Assembly: GCA_028293545.1 (NCBI GenBank)
Contig: JAQGOP010000048.1
Location: 1-64,000, forward strand
Direction: 5' to 3'
DNA from: Verrucomicrobiota bacterium
GTDB lineage: Bacteria; Verrucomicrobiota; Verrucomicrobiia; Opitutales; Opitutaceae
DNA length: 64,000 nucleotides
Numbering within the stretch: position 1 is the stretch's first letter; every line of letters begins with the position of its first letter. A model generated the notes under the pieces. The model saw only the letters and a program-made list of their open reading frames with translations. It did no database searches and had not been told where the DNA came from. The position numbers and the translations under genes were made by a program. Shown here piece by piece: positions 16,619 through 25,882 of the stretch.

Positions 16619-18220
16619 ATGAAACTCACCTCCTCCTGGCATCTGTTGGTCCTGTTTTCGCTGGCGGTTCGCGGGCTTGTCGCCGGACCGCCCGTCGCTA
16701 GGTCTTCGGCGGTGATCGACCTGGGGTCGCGCCGGGAGTTGTTTCTCGACGACTATCTCGTGGAGAAACTCTCCGGCGGCGCGGAACGGCGCTTGAATCA
16801 TCCCGTGCCGCAAAACCTGTGCCTGACGTTTGACCAGCCTTGGGAAGGCAATGGCAGCGGCGGCTACGCGAGCATCTTCCAGGACGGCCCGCTGTACCGG
16901 ATGTACTATACGGCGTATCAGATCGATGCGGTGAAGGAGGCGAGCGGCGGCAAGATTGCGCCTCCGCATCCGTTGTACACGTGCTATGCCGAGAGCGACG
17001 ATGGGATCAGCTGGCGCAAGCCCGAGCTCGGGCTGCACGAGTTCCAAGGATCCAAGCGCAACAACATCGTCTTGGTCACCGAGGTCGTTGGCGAGTATAA
17101 GATCAACGCGGGGCATGTCGCGATTTTCAAGGACGAGAATCCGAACGCCGCGCCCGAGGCACGGTACAAGGGATTTGTCCGGTCGGATACGTTGAAGAAA
17201 AGACCGTTGCCCACCGGGTTGCTCGCCTACCAGTCCGCGGACGGACTGCACTGGTCGCGGATGCGGGCAAAGCCGGTGATCACCTTCGGCGCGTTTGATT
17301 CGCAGAACCTCGGTTTTTGGGATGGGGCGCGCGGGGAATACCGGGCGTACTGGCGCTACGACACGGCGGGTATCACCAATGAGAACATCTGGGAGCCGGC
17401 CGGGGTCCGGGCGATCCGCACCGCCACTTCCCCGGACTATGTCAACTGGAGCACGCCGGTGAATCTCAGCTACCCCACGAGCAATCCCGAGGAGCATCTA
17501 TATACCAACCAGATCAAACCCTATGCGCGGGCGCCGCATCTGCTCATCGGTTTTCCCACGCGCTATGTTGATCGCGGCTGGTCCGACGTGATGCGGGAGA
17601 TGCCCGACTTGGAAGCGCGGGAAGAAAGGTCCGTGGCCAACAAGCGCTATGGGACGGCCGTGACCGAAGGCTTGATCATGTCGAGCCGCGATGGCGTTTC
17701 ATTCCAGCGTTGGAACGAGGCCTTCCTGCGTCCCGGCATCGAGCGCCCGGGCACCTGGACCTACGGCGATCACTACCTCAGCTGGCACTTGGTCGAAACC
17801 AAATCTTCCTTCGAAGGCGCTCCGAACGAGCTCTCCCTCTACGCCTCCGAGTCCTACTGGAAGGGATCGAGCAGCATGCTGCGCCGGTATACCTTGCGGC
17901 TCGACGGATTCGTCTCGGCGTCGGCGCCGATGAGCGGCGGCGAGTTGGTGACGAAGCCCTTTCGTTTTCGCGGCCATGAGCTCTCGCTGAATTGCGCCAC
18001 CTCGGCGGCCGGCAGCGTACGCGTCGAGATCCAGGATATGAGCGGCCAGCCGCTGCCGGGATTTGCGCTCAGTGACTGCGCCATGCTTTTCGGCGACACG
18101 ATTGGACGCACGGTGCGCTGGGCCAAGGGCCGCGACGTGAGTGCGCTCGCCGGCCAGGTGATCCGGCTGCGATTCGAACTGAAGGACGCGGACCTCTACT
18201 CCTACAAATTCCAGGAATAG
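16619..18220 (+). CDS. Secreted GH32/43-like beta-propeller protein
   Basis: 533 residues with a Sec signal peptide (MKLTSSWHLLVLFSLAVRG; cleavage near LVAGPP). The body has repeating strands of a five-bladed propeller, with blade-like elements such as GSGGYASIFQDGPLYRMYYTAY, YAESDDGISWRKPE, YQSADGLHWSR and MSSRDGVSF. This matches planctomycete/verrucomicrobial proteins annotated as GH32/43-like or sialidase-like. The C-terminal about 80 residues form an additional beta-sandwich (VRVEIQDMSG). It probably binds or cleaves glycans in the periplasm or outside. No catalytic acid pair can be assigned with certainty. A motif 1 operator precedes it and a hairpin follows it. Confidence 0.75.
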   Translation: MKLTSSWHLLVLFSLAVRGLVAGPPVARSSAVIDLGSRRELFLDDYLVEKLSGGAERRLNHPVPQNLCLTFDQPWEGNGSGGYASIFQDGPLYRMYYTAYQIDAVKEASGGKIAPPHPLYTCYAESDDGISWRKPELGLHEFQGSKRNNIVLVTEVVGEYKINAGHVAIFKDENPNAAPEARYKGFVRSDTLKKRPLPTGLLAYQSADGLHWSRMRAKPVITFGAFDSQNLGFWDGARGEYRAYWRYDTAGITNENIWEPAGVRAIRTATSPDYVNWSTPVNLSYPTSNPEEHLYTNQIKPYARAPHLLIGFPTRYVDRGWSDVMREMPDLEAREERSVANKRYGTAVTEGLIMSSRDGVSFQRWNEAFLRPGIERPGTWTYGDHYLSWHLVETKSSFEGAPNELSLYASESYWKGSSSMLRRYTLRLDGFVSASAPMSGGELVTKPFRFRGHELSLNCATSAAGSVRVEIQDMSGQPLPGFALSDCAMLFGDTIGRTVRWAKGRDVSALAGQVIRLRFELKDADLYSYKFQE

Positions 18221-18231
18221 CCCGGCAAAAG

Positions 18232-18258
18232 ACGGCCGCGGAATCCGCCGGCGGCCGT
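18232..18258. terminator. Hairpin between convergent genes
   Basis: ACGGCCGC and GCGGCCGT form a perfect 8-base stem with an 11-base loop, 12 bases after the propeller-protein stop. There is no T-run, so it may act with Rho or simply protect the 3' end. Confidence 0.45.
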
Positions 18259-18394
18259 TGCGAGCGGCATCTTGCAGGAGCGACGGCTATTCAACCCTGG
18301 AGTTGGAGGCGTTGGTGTCGCGGTAGGATTTTCAGAAGGCATCGAAACGATGCACCGCGGACTTCCTCCGCGAACTCTTCCTCATCAAAAGTCG

Positions 18395-19711
18395 TCAATT
18401 TTCCGCGAACGGTTTGGGCTGGGCGGGGAGCTTGAGCCCGACGAGTGCGGCGATGAAACCCAACAGGACCAGCGCCGCGACGAAGCTGGCTCTCAGGCCC
18501 CAGTGGTCGGAGATCCAGCCAAAGCAGACCGGGGCCAGGCCGATGGCGGACGAGGCCAGCATGAGGAAGGCGAGGTTTCCACGCACCTCCGATTTCACCG
18601 AGGCGGCCACGGGATAGTTCATATAGTAGACGCCGGAGAGTTCCGCCGCGCCGTTGAGGCCGAAAGCGAGCAGGAACCAGTAGCCGGGCACCAGCATGAC
18701 CCAGAGCACGGCGATGATCTGCAGCCCGACGGTGACCAGCAGCGGAACCTTGGCGTGGGTGCGCGTCAGCAGCCAGCCGAGCAGGAAGCCGGCGAGCATC
18801 TTGAAGGAGAAACGCAGCGAAAGCTGGTAGCCGGCGAGGTCCTCGGAACTGCGGCCCACCACTTCGTGCGTGAAGATGCTCATGTTGGTCTGGATCGTGT
18901 TGGCACCGCACACGAGGAGGTAGGCGATGCAGGCGATCAGGAGGACGCGGTGCCGGGCAATGGTCTTGAAACCGCCGAGCACGGCCTCCCGGAAACCTTG
19001 GCGTTCCGGCTCCGCCGTCGGCATCGGCAGTCGGTACAGCGGCACGAGCAGCGCGGCGACGCCCATGGTGAGGGCGGTGGCGGCGAAGAGGAGTGCGTAG
19101 CTATAAGGATAGGACGCGGCCATCCACGCCGGCGCTTTCCACCCCAGCACTTTTCCGTCCATCAGCATCTGGCCCCACAACGAGCCAAGCACCGCAAAGC
19201 CCGGGCCCCAGCCATAGGCGAGCCCAAGCGCCCGACCGCGCTGTCCCTCGGCGACACCGCGGCTGAGCGCCTCCCAGCTGAGCATGAAAACGACGCCGTT
19301 CGCCGCGCCGAGCAAGGTGGCATGCACCAGCACCGCTCCGATGATGACAGTGTTCGACACGGGGAGCAGCAGCAGCCCGGCGACCGCCGCACTCGCCACG
19401 GCCATGGCCGCGAAGCCAAGGCCAAGCACCGGTTTCAACTGCCGGGCCTTCGGGAACAGCCAGGCCGTCACCACCGGGCACCACGCCATGGCGAGATAGA
19501 GCGTGTTGGGCAGGTTGGCGATCGTATCGGACGTGTGGAGGCGCTTGCACAATGCCGCCTGCACAAACCCGACGTAGATGATCGGGGCGGAAAGGTACAT
19601 CAGCGCGAGCACCGCTGAGTACACGAAGATGTTTCGCTGCTGGCTCGCGGCGTCTAGCGTCTCGTTGGTCCCGAGCATGAAGGCGTCGCCCGTTGATGCC
19701 TTGTCGCGCAT
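18395..19711 (-). CDS. Major facilitator superfamily transporter
   Basis: 438 residues from ATG 19711, with about 12 hydrophobic helices (for example NIFVYSAVLALMYLSAPII, GLGFAAMAVASAAVAGLLLL, LVTVGLQIIAVLWVMLVPGY). It is an inner-membrane MFS permease. It is the second gene of a minus-strand pair: the unknown gene at 19738-20538 ends 26 bases upstream. A motif 1 operator precedes that gene, so the transporter probably belongs to the LacI regulon and imports the sugar or breakdown product. Substrate is not predictable. The upstream GTG-type extension overlapping the neighbour is rejected because homology-like sequence begins after MRDK. Confidence 0.85.
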   Translation of the reverse strand: MRDKASTGDAFMLGTNETLDAASQQRNIFVYSAVLALMYLSAPIIYVGFVQAALCKRLHTSDTIANLPNTLYLAMAWCPVVTAWLFPKARQLKPVLGLGFAAMAVASAAVAGLLLLPVSNTVIIGAVLVHATLLGAANGVVFMLSWEALSRGVAEGQRGRALGLAYGWGPGFAVLGSLWGQMLMDGKVLGWKAPAWMAASYPYSYALLFAATALTMGVAALLVPLYRLPMPTAEPERQGFREAVLGGFKTIARHRVLLIACIAYLLVCGANTIQTNMSIFTHEVVGRSSEDLAGYQLSLRFSFKMLAGFLLGWLLTRTHAKVPLLVTVGLQIIAVLWVMLVPGYWFLLAFGLNGAAELSGVYYMNYPVAASVKSEVRGNLAFLMLASSAIGLAPVCFGWISDHWGLRASFVAALVLLGFIAALVGLKLPAQPKPFAEN

Positions 19712-19737
19712 GGGTTGGGGGGGGCGCCCGCTCGACT

Positions 19738-20538
19738 TTACTCGCCGACCTGATCGACCACCCACAAGGTGTTCTGCGCTGTCATCCGGCGCGATTCACT
19801 GAAGTGATGCACTGCCACCGGCAGGTTCTTCAGCTGGGTGGGACGGCTGACCAGGAACTCCACCCAGTCCCCGCCGAGGTGCGCGATGAAGGCCAGGTGA
19901 AAGCATTCGATGGAGTTCGGCCCTGTGGGTTCATCGGGGAAAAGCACGGGACCGGTGTCGACCTGGTAGTAGCGGTGGCGTTCGCTGTAGTTCACCGTCT
20001 TGACGGGGTATTCGATCGTCACTTCGCCGCCTGCGATGGGAACGGTCGTGCGCGCGACCACGCGGCGATCGCCGTTGAACGTCGCGATCACGTCCTCGAT
20101 CGATTCGAGCGGTTGCGCGCGGCAGCGGCGGAGATCGAGGGAATGGGTTTCGAAGGCGAGCACGGGATCGATGCACTGCCGCTCGGGTTGCACGCCGAGG
20201 CTGGGCGGGAAAAGCATTTCCCCTTTGTCCACCTGGTCCCACCGCTTGATGATAAGGAACTGCCCGGCGCCGACCACGGCGCACATGTCGGCATTGGGCT
20301 GCATCCAGACGTCGCGTTCGACGAAGACCTGCTCGGTCTTGCACGAGGCGCCCAGGGCGAACTCCTCGCGCTGGTGGCCGCGCGACACGACTGCGACGCA
20401 TTCCACGGGCATGCGCACGTTGTTGAGGGTCGTGGGCGGCGGACGTGAAACCGTCAGCATCGGTTTCTTCAAGGTATCGGAACGCCAGCGAATATAAGAC
20501 CGGCCGAAATCACACACCGTCGGAGCAGGGGAGGCCAT
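19738..20538 (-). CDS. Conserved-looking protein of unknown function
   Basis: 266 residues, no signal peptide, no recognised domain. It contains beta-rich segments (VFVERDVWMQPNADMCAVVGAG, FLIIKRW, VTIEYPVKTVNYS, ERHRYYQVDTGPVLFPDEP) that read like a cupin/jelly-roll or other sandwich. It is the first gene of the operon with the MFS transporter. Position 47 bases downstream of a motif 1 operator ties it to the same regulon. It could be a DUF-type enzyme of carbohydrate metabolism, but nothing catalytic can be named. Confidence 0.75.
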   Translation of the reverse strand: MASPAPTVCDFGRSYIRWRSDTLKKPMLTVSRPPPTTLNNVRMPVECVAVVSRGHQREEFALGASCKTEQVFVERDVWMQPNADMCAVVGAGQFLIIKRWDQVDKGEMLFPPSLGVQPERQCIDPVLAFETHSLDLRRCRAQPLESIEDVIATFNGDRRVVARTTVPIAGGEVTIEYPVKTVNYSERHRYYQVDTGPVLFPDEPTGPNSIECFHLAFIAHLGGDWVEFLVSRPTQLKNLPVAVHHFSESRRMTAQNTLWVVDQVGE

Positions 20539-20584
20539 GGGGAAGAACCTTGGGAGGGGTTGCGGGAGAGATAATCCCGCTGCG

Positions 20585-20600
20585 AGCGAAATCGTTCAGC
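20585..20600 (-). promoter_or_regulatory. Putative operator motif 1 (inverse)
   Basis: Plus strand AGCGAAATCGTTCAGC; inverse GCTGAACGATTTCGCT. It lies 47 bases upstream of the unknown/MFS operon that reads leftward. A second site at 20837 faces the rightward symporter operon. Confidence 0.55.
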
Positions 20601-20625
20601 GGGGAGGAGAGGACGGAAGCTTTTT

Positions 20626-20808
20626 AATCGCGAATGGACACGAATACGCACGAATCTTTCGCGGACCGGGTGGAGCGCGTTGCCCCTAACGCGCTGAGAG
20701 GGTCAGACCACAGCAAAGAGTCGACGGAGCCAAACCCGTTCGACCCCTTCGACAAGCTCAGGCCGAACAGCTCAGGGTCTCCGACAACGCGTTAGGGGCA
20801 ACGCGCTC
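20626..20808. repeat. Mosaic of dispersed intergenic repeats
   Basis: Three elements lie side by side. First is a CACGAAT-type unit (about 20630-20656). Second is a perfect 21-base inverted repeat whose arms 20673-20693 and 20788-20808 begin GAGCGCGTTGCCCCTAACGC. Third, inside its loop, is a TTCGACAAGCTCAGG element (about 20748-20762) also found at 27052-27066. The mosaic separates the two motif 1 operators of a divergent promoter by about 250 bases. The 420-base gap 20539-20958 holds no gene. Confidence 0.7.
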
Positions 20809-20836
20809 GCCTTCGCGGCGAAAGGCCGCCGCGGGC

Positions 20837-20852
20837 AGCGAACGATTTCGCT
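20837..20852 (+). promoter_or_regulatory. Putative operator motif 1, perfect palindrome
   Basis: AGCGAACGATTTCGCT with 6-base arms, extended to 7 bases by flanking C/G (20836-20853). Identical to the site at 23869. It lies 107 bases upstream of the symporter gene. Confidence 0.6.
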
Positions 20853-20958
20853 GGGTCGGGACTGTTCGGCGGAAGGATCGCATGCAGCATGGTATGACCT
20901 TTGGCTCCGGAGAAATTGGGGCTGGCCCATCGTCGTTTCCCATCAACCCTGCCCTCCC

Positions 20959-22371
20959 TTGAGTCCTCCGACCCTTGAATCGGCTGCATCCAAGCGGGAG
21001 GTCGCGCTCTCGCGCAAGGAGCTCGCGGCGTATGGCTCGGGAATCATCGGCTACCAGTATCCGCACTACGCCTTGGCGCACCTGGCGCTGCCGCTCTTCA
21101 ATATCGGTCTCGGGATCGGCCCGGCGGCCGTGGGCGCGATCCTGATGGGCGGGAGGATTTGGGAGGCCTTGAGCAATCCGCTGGTGGGGGCGTTGTCCGA
21201 CAATACCCGGACGCGCTGGGGTCGGCGAAGGCCCTACATCCTGATCGGTGCGATCCTGACGGGTATGATTTACCCATTGGTCTGGCTCGCACCTCGCTCG
21301 TGGGGCAACGAGGCGATCATCGGGTACATTCTCGTGAGCACGCTGGCACTATATACGGCGTTCAGCGTGTTCTCCGTGCCCTATATCGCGTTGGGATTGG
21401 AGCTGACGCCCGATTATCACGAGCGCACCAAGGTCCAAGTTTGGAGAACCTATTTCAGTCTCGTCCCGGGGTTCACCTCCGGGTGGTTCCTCTGGTTCTG
21501 TAAACTCCCCGCCTTCGGCGACATCATGGTCGGAGCCCGCTGGCTGGGAAGTGGGGTAGGATTGTTGATCCTGCTCGCCGGTGTCATCCCCGCGATTTTC
21601 CTCACCGAACGCTACTATCAAGTCGCGAAAAAAACCCGGAAGGAGCCCTTCGTCAGGACAATGGTCGAGGTGCTCAAGAACAAGCCGTTCGGCATCATGA
21701 TGATTGTGATCACAGCCTTGGAGCTGGGGCGCTTCACCACGGACAATCTCGGTTTCTACGTGCTGGCGTACCACGTTTACGGCGGCGACACCTCGGCGGC
21801 GGCCTTCCTCATGGGCATCAACACCACGGTACTGCTGTTGATATCATTTGCGACGATTCCAGCGGTGCAGAAAGCCGAACTGCGCTGGGGCAAGATCGTG
21901 ACCCTTCGACTCTGCCTGGCCATCAATATCCTGGCTGATCTCTTGAAATGGTTCCTCGCGTCGCCGTCGTATCCATGGGCGTGGATTTCGATCAATGTAC
22001 TGACGACCTTCGGCGGACTGGGCTTCTGGATCCTCGTGAATTCCATGAAGGCTGACATCTGCGACTGGGATGAACTGGAGACAGGGAAGCGGCGGGAAGG
22101 TTCTTTCAGCGCGATTGCCGGGTTGCTGCAGAAAACCACGGCAGCCGTCACACTGTGGCTCGCCGGCCTGATGCTTCAATGGGTCGGCTTTGATGCGTCA
22201 AAGGCCGGCCAGCAGGAACCGGAGACCATCTTCTGGCTGCGAGTCGCGTACTTTGCCCCTTCGGTCGTGATGCTCGGGATCGGTCTTTGGGCGCTCAGAA
22301 AATATGAGTTGGACCTGCCCACCATGCAGCGGGTCCGGGCGCAGCTGGAACTCAGGCGCGCCGCGGTGTGA
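20959..22371 (+). CDS. GPH-family sugar:cation symporter
   Basis: 470 residues, about 12 membrane helices, with the family motif SDNTRTRWGRRRPYIL between helices 2 and 3. This marks the glycoside-pentoside-hexuronide:cation symporter family (MelB/XylP/UidB-like). It is expected to import oligosaccharides or glycosides with Na+ or H+. The start is a TTG; no ATG or GTG occurs before the second membrane helix in this frame and the ribosome-binding site is weak, so the exact start is uncertain. It is followed after 32 bases by the secreted esterase and preceded by a motif 1 operator. Confidence 0.9.
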   Translation: MSPPTLESAASKREVALSRKELAAYGSGIIGYQYPHYALAHLALPLFNIGLGIGPAAVGAILMGGRIWEALSNPLVGALSDNTRTRWGRRRPYILIGAILTGMIYPLVWLAPRSWGNEAIIGYILVSTLALYTAFSVFSVPYIALGLELTPDYHERTKVQVWRTYFSLVPGFTSGWFLWFCKLPAFGDIMVGARWLGSGVGLLILLAGVIPAIFLTERYYQVAKKTRKEPFVRTMVEVLKNKPFGIMMIVITALELGRFTTDNLGFYVLAYHVYGGDTSAAAFLMGINTTVLLLISFATIPAVQKAELRWGKIVTLRLCLAINILADLLKWFLASPSYPWAWISINVLTTFGGLGFWILVNSMKADICDWDELETGKRREGSFSAIAGLLQKTTAAVTLWLAGLMLQWVGFDASKAGQQEPETIFWLRVAYFAPSVVMLGIGLWALRKYELDLPTMQRVRAQLELRRAAV

Positions 22372-22403
22372 ACGAGCGGGACACTCACCCTTTCGATTTT
22401 CCG

Positions 22404-23645
22404 ATGCGTAACATTTCCTCATTCCTGTTTTCAGTCATCACCCTGGGCGCGTTTAGCTTGGCTGCGATTGGGGCCGTGCCCAGCGGACCGAGTCCGCAAT
22501 CGCTTTGGGACATGAAGGCTCTTTCCAAAGCTCCGGCGACCTATCCTGCGGAAGGAATTTCTGCCAAGGGCGTCCGCGCCGTTTTCTACGAAGGCCCTCT
22601 CTATAAAGGAAAGCCCACGCGGGTCTTCGCCTACTATGGAATCCCGAACGTACCCGCCGGCCAAAAAGTTCCGGCGATCGTCCTCGTGCACGGCGGCGGC
22701 GGCACCGCGTTCGACGGCTGGGTTCGACTTTGGAATTCACGCGGCTATGCGGCGATCTCGATGGACCTCTGCGGTTGCGTCCCGGTTGGCAAGATTCCCA
22801 AGTGGCAGCGTCACGAAATGGGCGGGCCCCCGGGTCCGGGGGGATTTGAGCAGCTGGACGATGCCTTCGCTGACCAATGGACCGGCCAGGCCGTGTCCGA
22901 CGTCATCCTCGCGCACTCGCTCCTTCGGTCCTTTCCCGAAGTCGACGCTTCGCGCATCGGCATCACGGGCATTTCCTGGGGTGGATATCTCACATGCATC
23001 GTCGCGGGCCTGGACCAGCGCTTCAAGTTCGCGGTCCCGGTCTACGGCTGCGGCTTCCTGGGCGACAATTCCTTCTGGCTGGATCGATTCGCCAAGTGGG
23101 GGCCGGTGGTGTCCGGGCGATGGCTCGGACAATGGGATCCCTCCCACTATCTGACCGCCGCCAAGCTGCCCATGCTGTGGGTGACGGGCACCAACGATTT
23201 TGCCTATCCCATGGACTCGCTCCAAAAATCGTACCGCCGGGCACCCGGACCGCACACCTTGACGGTGACGGTGCGCATGCCGCATGGGCATCCACCTGGC
23301 GAGAGTCCCCCGGAAATCCAGGCCTTCGCCGACAGCATTTTCAAAGGAGGCGCACGGCTCGCCGAGATCACGAAGCAAGGCAGCGAGGCCGGGGCGGCCT
23401 GGGCCAGGTACCGGTCCGCCGTTCCGGTCGCAAAGGCCGAACTCAATTACACCACGCAGGGCGGAAAGTGGCAGGAACGGCGCTGGGAAACCATCCCCGC
23501 CGCGCTCGACGCGAAACGCCGCCGCGTCACTGCCACGCCGCCTGCGGGGACCACGGTCTATTATTTCAATCTCACGGATGAGCGCGGCCGGGTGGTGAGC
23601 ACCGAGCACGTGGAAATTATCCCGAAGAAAAACGAGTCGTCCTAG
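22404..23645 (+). CDS. Secreted alpha/beta-hydrolase, acetyl-esterase-like
   Basis: 413 residues with a signal peptide (MRNISSFLFSVITLGAFSLA). Alpha/beta-hydrolase fold: oxyanion region LVHGGGG (95-100), nucleophile elbow GISWGGY with Ser191, acid in TGTNDFAYP (Asp265), and base in MPHGHPPGE (His294 or His296). The dienelactone/acetyl-xylan-esterase-like layout fits deacylation of carbohydrates in the periplasm. A C-terminal extension of about 100 residues looks beta-sandwich-like (VPVAKAELNYTT..., TTVYYFNLTDERG). It is in an operon with the GPH symporter, suggesting that it trims substrates before import. Confidence 0.82.
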   Translation: MRNISSFLFSVITLGAFSLAAIGAVPSGPSPQSLWDMKALSKAPATYPAEGISAKGVRAVFYEGPLYKGKPTRVFAYYGIPNVPAGQKVPAIVLVHGGGGTAFDGWVRLWNSRGYAAISMDLCGCVPVGKIPKWQRHEMGGPPGPGGFEQLDDAFADQWTGQAVSDVILAHSLLRSFPEVDASRIGITGISWGGYLTCIVAGLDQRFKFAVPVYGCGFLGDNSFWLDRFAKWGPVVSGRWLGQWDPSHYLTAAKLPMLWVTGTNDFAYPMDSLQKSYRRAPGPHTLTVTVRMPHGHPPGESPPEIQAFADSIFKGGARLAEITKQGSEAGAAWARYRSAVPVAKAELNYTTQGGKWQERRWETIPAALDAKRRRVTATPPAGTTVYYFNLTDERGRVVSTEHVEIIPKKNESS

Positions 23646-23699
23646 CTTTTCAGCGATGGGGAAATTTTTTAAGTAGTTCCGAAGTTCGGAAGAGCTCTC

Positions 23700-23846
23700 A
23701 GTCTCAGCTTTCAGTGGTCAGCAAATCGTGTGGTTTCTTCACTCCGAGACGGTTCTGACCGCGCCAAGTTTATCCCTCATCGGCTGATTGCTGACGGCTG
23801 ACAGCTACCGCTCCCCGGAGCAGGCTGGGCCGCCTGCGCTACTTTT
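23700..23846. repeat. Dispersed repeats in intergenic region
   Basis: A pair AGCTTTCAGTGGTCAGC (near 23716) and GCTGACGGCTGACAGCT (near 23790) forms a long imperfect inverted repeat. It is followed by a copy of the CCGGAGCAGGCTGGGCCGCC element (23815-23846) seen inverted at 5803 and 63691. The surrounding gap 23646-24003 contains a motif 1 operator and no gene. Confidence 0.6.
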
Positions 23847-23868
23847 TACCGTTCTTGGTCTTCGAAGC

Positions 23869-23884
23869 AGCGAACGATTTCGCT
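23869..23884 (+). promoter_or_regulatory. Putative operator motif 1, perfect palindrome
   Basis: AGCGAACGATTTCGCT, with flanking C/G extending the arms to 7 bases. It lies about 120 bases upstream of the FAD oxidoreductase start and directly follows a dispersed repeat, so repeat insertion has stopped just short of it. Confidence 0.6.
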
Positions 23885-24003
23885 GAAGACGGCGTTGAGG
23901 CGTAAAAATGGTGCCGGCAAACATGCCGGCCACTTTCCCCGAATACCCTCTCGGTGGAACTCCTGGAAGATTTCGCCCGCGCATGCCGACAAATGTCTTA
24001 AAA

Positions 24004-25872
24004 ATGAGTCCCGTTCCGACGATCGACGTCAGCTGCGACGTGCTGGTCGCCGGTGGCGGATTGGCTGGCGTGGCCTGTGCGATCGCGGCGGCCAGAAACG
24101 GAGCCCGCGTCTATCTCTGCCAGGATCGATCCGTGCTCGGCGGCAACGCCAGCAGCGAAATCCGCATGCATGCGGTCGGAGCGAATTCCGGGCGGCCGAG
24201 CCAGGACCTGGTGCTCGAGGCTCGGGAGACCGGCATCATCGAGGAAATCCGTCTGGAAAATGCCGTGCGCAACCCGCAGCGCTCGCCTTCGGTCTTCGAC
24301 CTGATCCTTTACGAGAAGTGCTACGCCGAGAAAAATCTCACGCTGTATCTGAATACCACGATCAGCAGCGCGGAGGTGCGCGACGGCCGCATCCAGCGGG
24401 TAATCGCCATGCGCCCCAGCACCGAGCATCGGTTTTGTTTCAAGGCCAAGGTCTATGTGGACTGCACCGGCGACGCGACCCTCGGGGCGCTGGCGGGCGC
24501 GGGATACATGCAGGGACGCGAGGATGAGAAGGCCTTTGGGGAGTCGTTTGCCGTCCCCACCGCCGATCGAAAAACCCTCGGATCCACGCTTTTGTTCATG
24601 GCCCGGAAGCATGACCGCCCGATGGCGTTTGTCCCGCCACCGTGGGCGAGAAAATTCACGGAACGTGACCTCCTGCTGAGAACCCACGCCGCGCCGACCG
24701 TCGATGCGGGCTTGGAATATGGCTATTGGTGGCTCGAGTGGGGCGGTCAGCTCGACACCATTCGCGACAACGAGGAAATCAGGCACGAGCTGATGGCGAT
24801 CGTCCTCGGCATGTGGGACCACATCAAGAATGGCGGCGATCACGGGGCGGCGTGCTGGGCCCTGGATTGGTTTGGGGTCGTGCCGGGCAAGCGCGAGAGT
24901 CGCCGGCTGATGGGGCGCTATGTGCTGACGGAGCGCGATGTCCTTTCGTCGACTGCTTTTCCGGACGCCATCGCATACGGCGGGTGGCCGATCGACCTTC
25001 ATCCTCCCGAAGGCATCGACCGGGTGGAGGAAGATCCGTGTGTCCAACATCCGGTGCCGTGCCTCTATGATATCCCGCTGCGCTGCTGCGTCGCGCGCGA
25101 TCTCACCAACCTGATGTTTGCGGGTCGGAATATTTCCGCGACTCACGTGGCGTTCGCTTCGACGCGCGTCATGGCAACCTGCGCTGTGATCGGCGAAGGC
25201 GTCGGCGTCGCGGCGGCTTACGCGGCGACGGCCAACCTGGAACCTGCGTCCCTCGCCGACCGGTCCGAAACGATGGCCCTGATTCAACGGCGCCTCCTGC
25301 GTCAGGACGCATTTCTCATCGGCCAGCGTTACGCCGAGCGTGCGGACCTCGCGCGCTCCGCCTCGATCCGGGCATCCAGCGAAACCGCCCTGGGACTCGC
25401 GACGAATGTGATCTCCGGCCAGAATCGAGCGCTGCTAGGCGACCGCGGCGTCCCAGCCGCGCGGCAGCTTCCCGGCATCCATCGCTGGATGAGCGACCCG
25501 AGTGTAAAGCTGCCGGCATGGATCGAACTGCGGTGGCCGAATCCGGTGACGGTGGGATTGGTCGAGATCGTGTTCGATACCGGACTCCATCGCCATCTCA
25601 CGTTGACGCAATCGGATGCTTACCATGCCAAGATGTGCTGGGGCGTTCCGCAGCCCGAGACGGTGAAGAGCTACGAAGTCAGCTGTGAGGATTCCATGGG
25701 TTGGCGGTCGTTGGTGAAGGTGGACCAACACTGGCAGCGGCGGGCGACGCATTTGTTTTCCCCGACGGTTTCCACGATGGCTCTCCGTCTGGCGGTGAGC
25801 GAGACGTGGGGAACGCCGGAAGCGCGGATCATGCGGATCAGCGTCTACGCTTCAGCCGGGCCTCTCGTCTAG
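24004..25872 (+). CDS. FAD-dependent oxidoreductase (FAD_oxidored type)
   Basis: 622 residues from ATG 24004. N-terminal dinucleotide fold VLVAGGGLAGVACAIAAARNG (GGGLAG at 17-22), then VLGGNASSEIRMHAVG, DCTGDATLGALAGAGY, and a C-terminal FAD motif FAGRNISATHVAFASTRVMATCAVIGEGVG. These fit the PF12831 group common in polysaccharide or sugar catabolism. The last about 130 residues look like a beta-sandwich (ELRWPNPVTVGLVEIVFDTG) of discoidin type. No export signal. An alternative start at ATG 23983 is possible. It heads an operon with two Gfo/Idh oxidoreductases, so a set of sugar oxidations is likely; the substrate is unknown. Confidence 0.88.
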   Translation: MSPVPTIDVSCDVLVAGGGLAGVACAIAAARNGARVYLCQDRSVLGGNASSEIRMHAVGANSGRPSQDLVLEARETGIIEEIRLENAVRNPQRSPSVFDLILYEKCYAEKNLTLYLNTTISSAEVRDGRIQRVIAMRPSTEHRFCFKAKVYVDCTGDATLGALAGAGYMQGREDEKAFGESFAVPTADRKTLGSTLLFMARKHDRPMAFVPPPWARKFTERDLLLRTHAAPTVDAGLEYGYWWLEWGGQLDTIRDNEEIRHELMAIVLGMWDHIKNGGDHGAACWALDWFGVVPGKRESRRLMGRYVLTERDVLSSTAFPDAIAYGGWPIDLHPPEGIDRVEEDPCVQHPVPCLYDIPLRCCVARDLTNLMFAGRNISATHVAFASTRVMATCAVIGEGVGVAAAYAATANLEPASLADRSETMALIQRRLLRQDAFLIGQRYAERADLARSASIRASSETALGLATNVISGQNRALLGDRGVPAARQLPGIHRWMSDPSVKLPAWIELRWPNPVTVGLVEIVFDTGLHRHLTLTQSDAYHAKMCWGVPQPETVKSYEVSCEDSMGWRSLVKVDQHWQRRATHLFSPTVSTMALRLAVSETWGTPEARIMRISVYASAGPLV

Positions 25873-25882
25873 GTTTTCGAGC

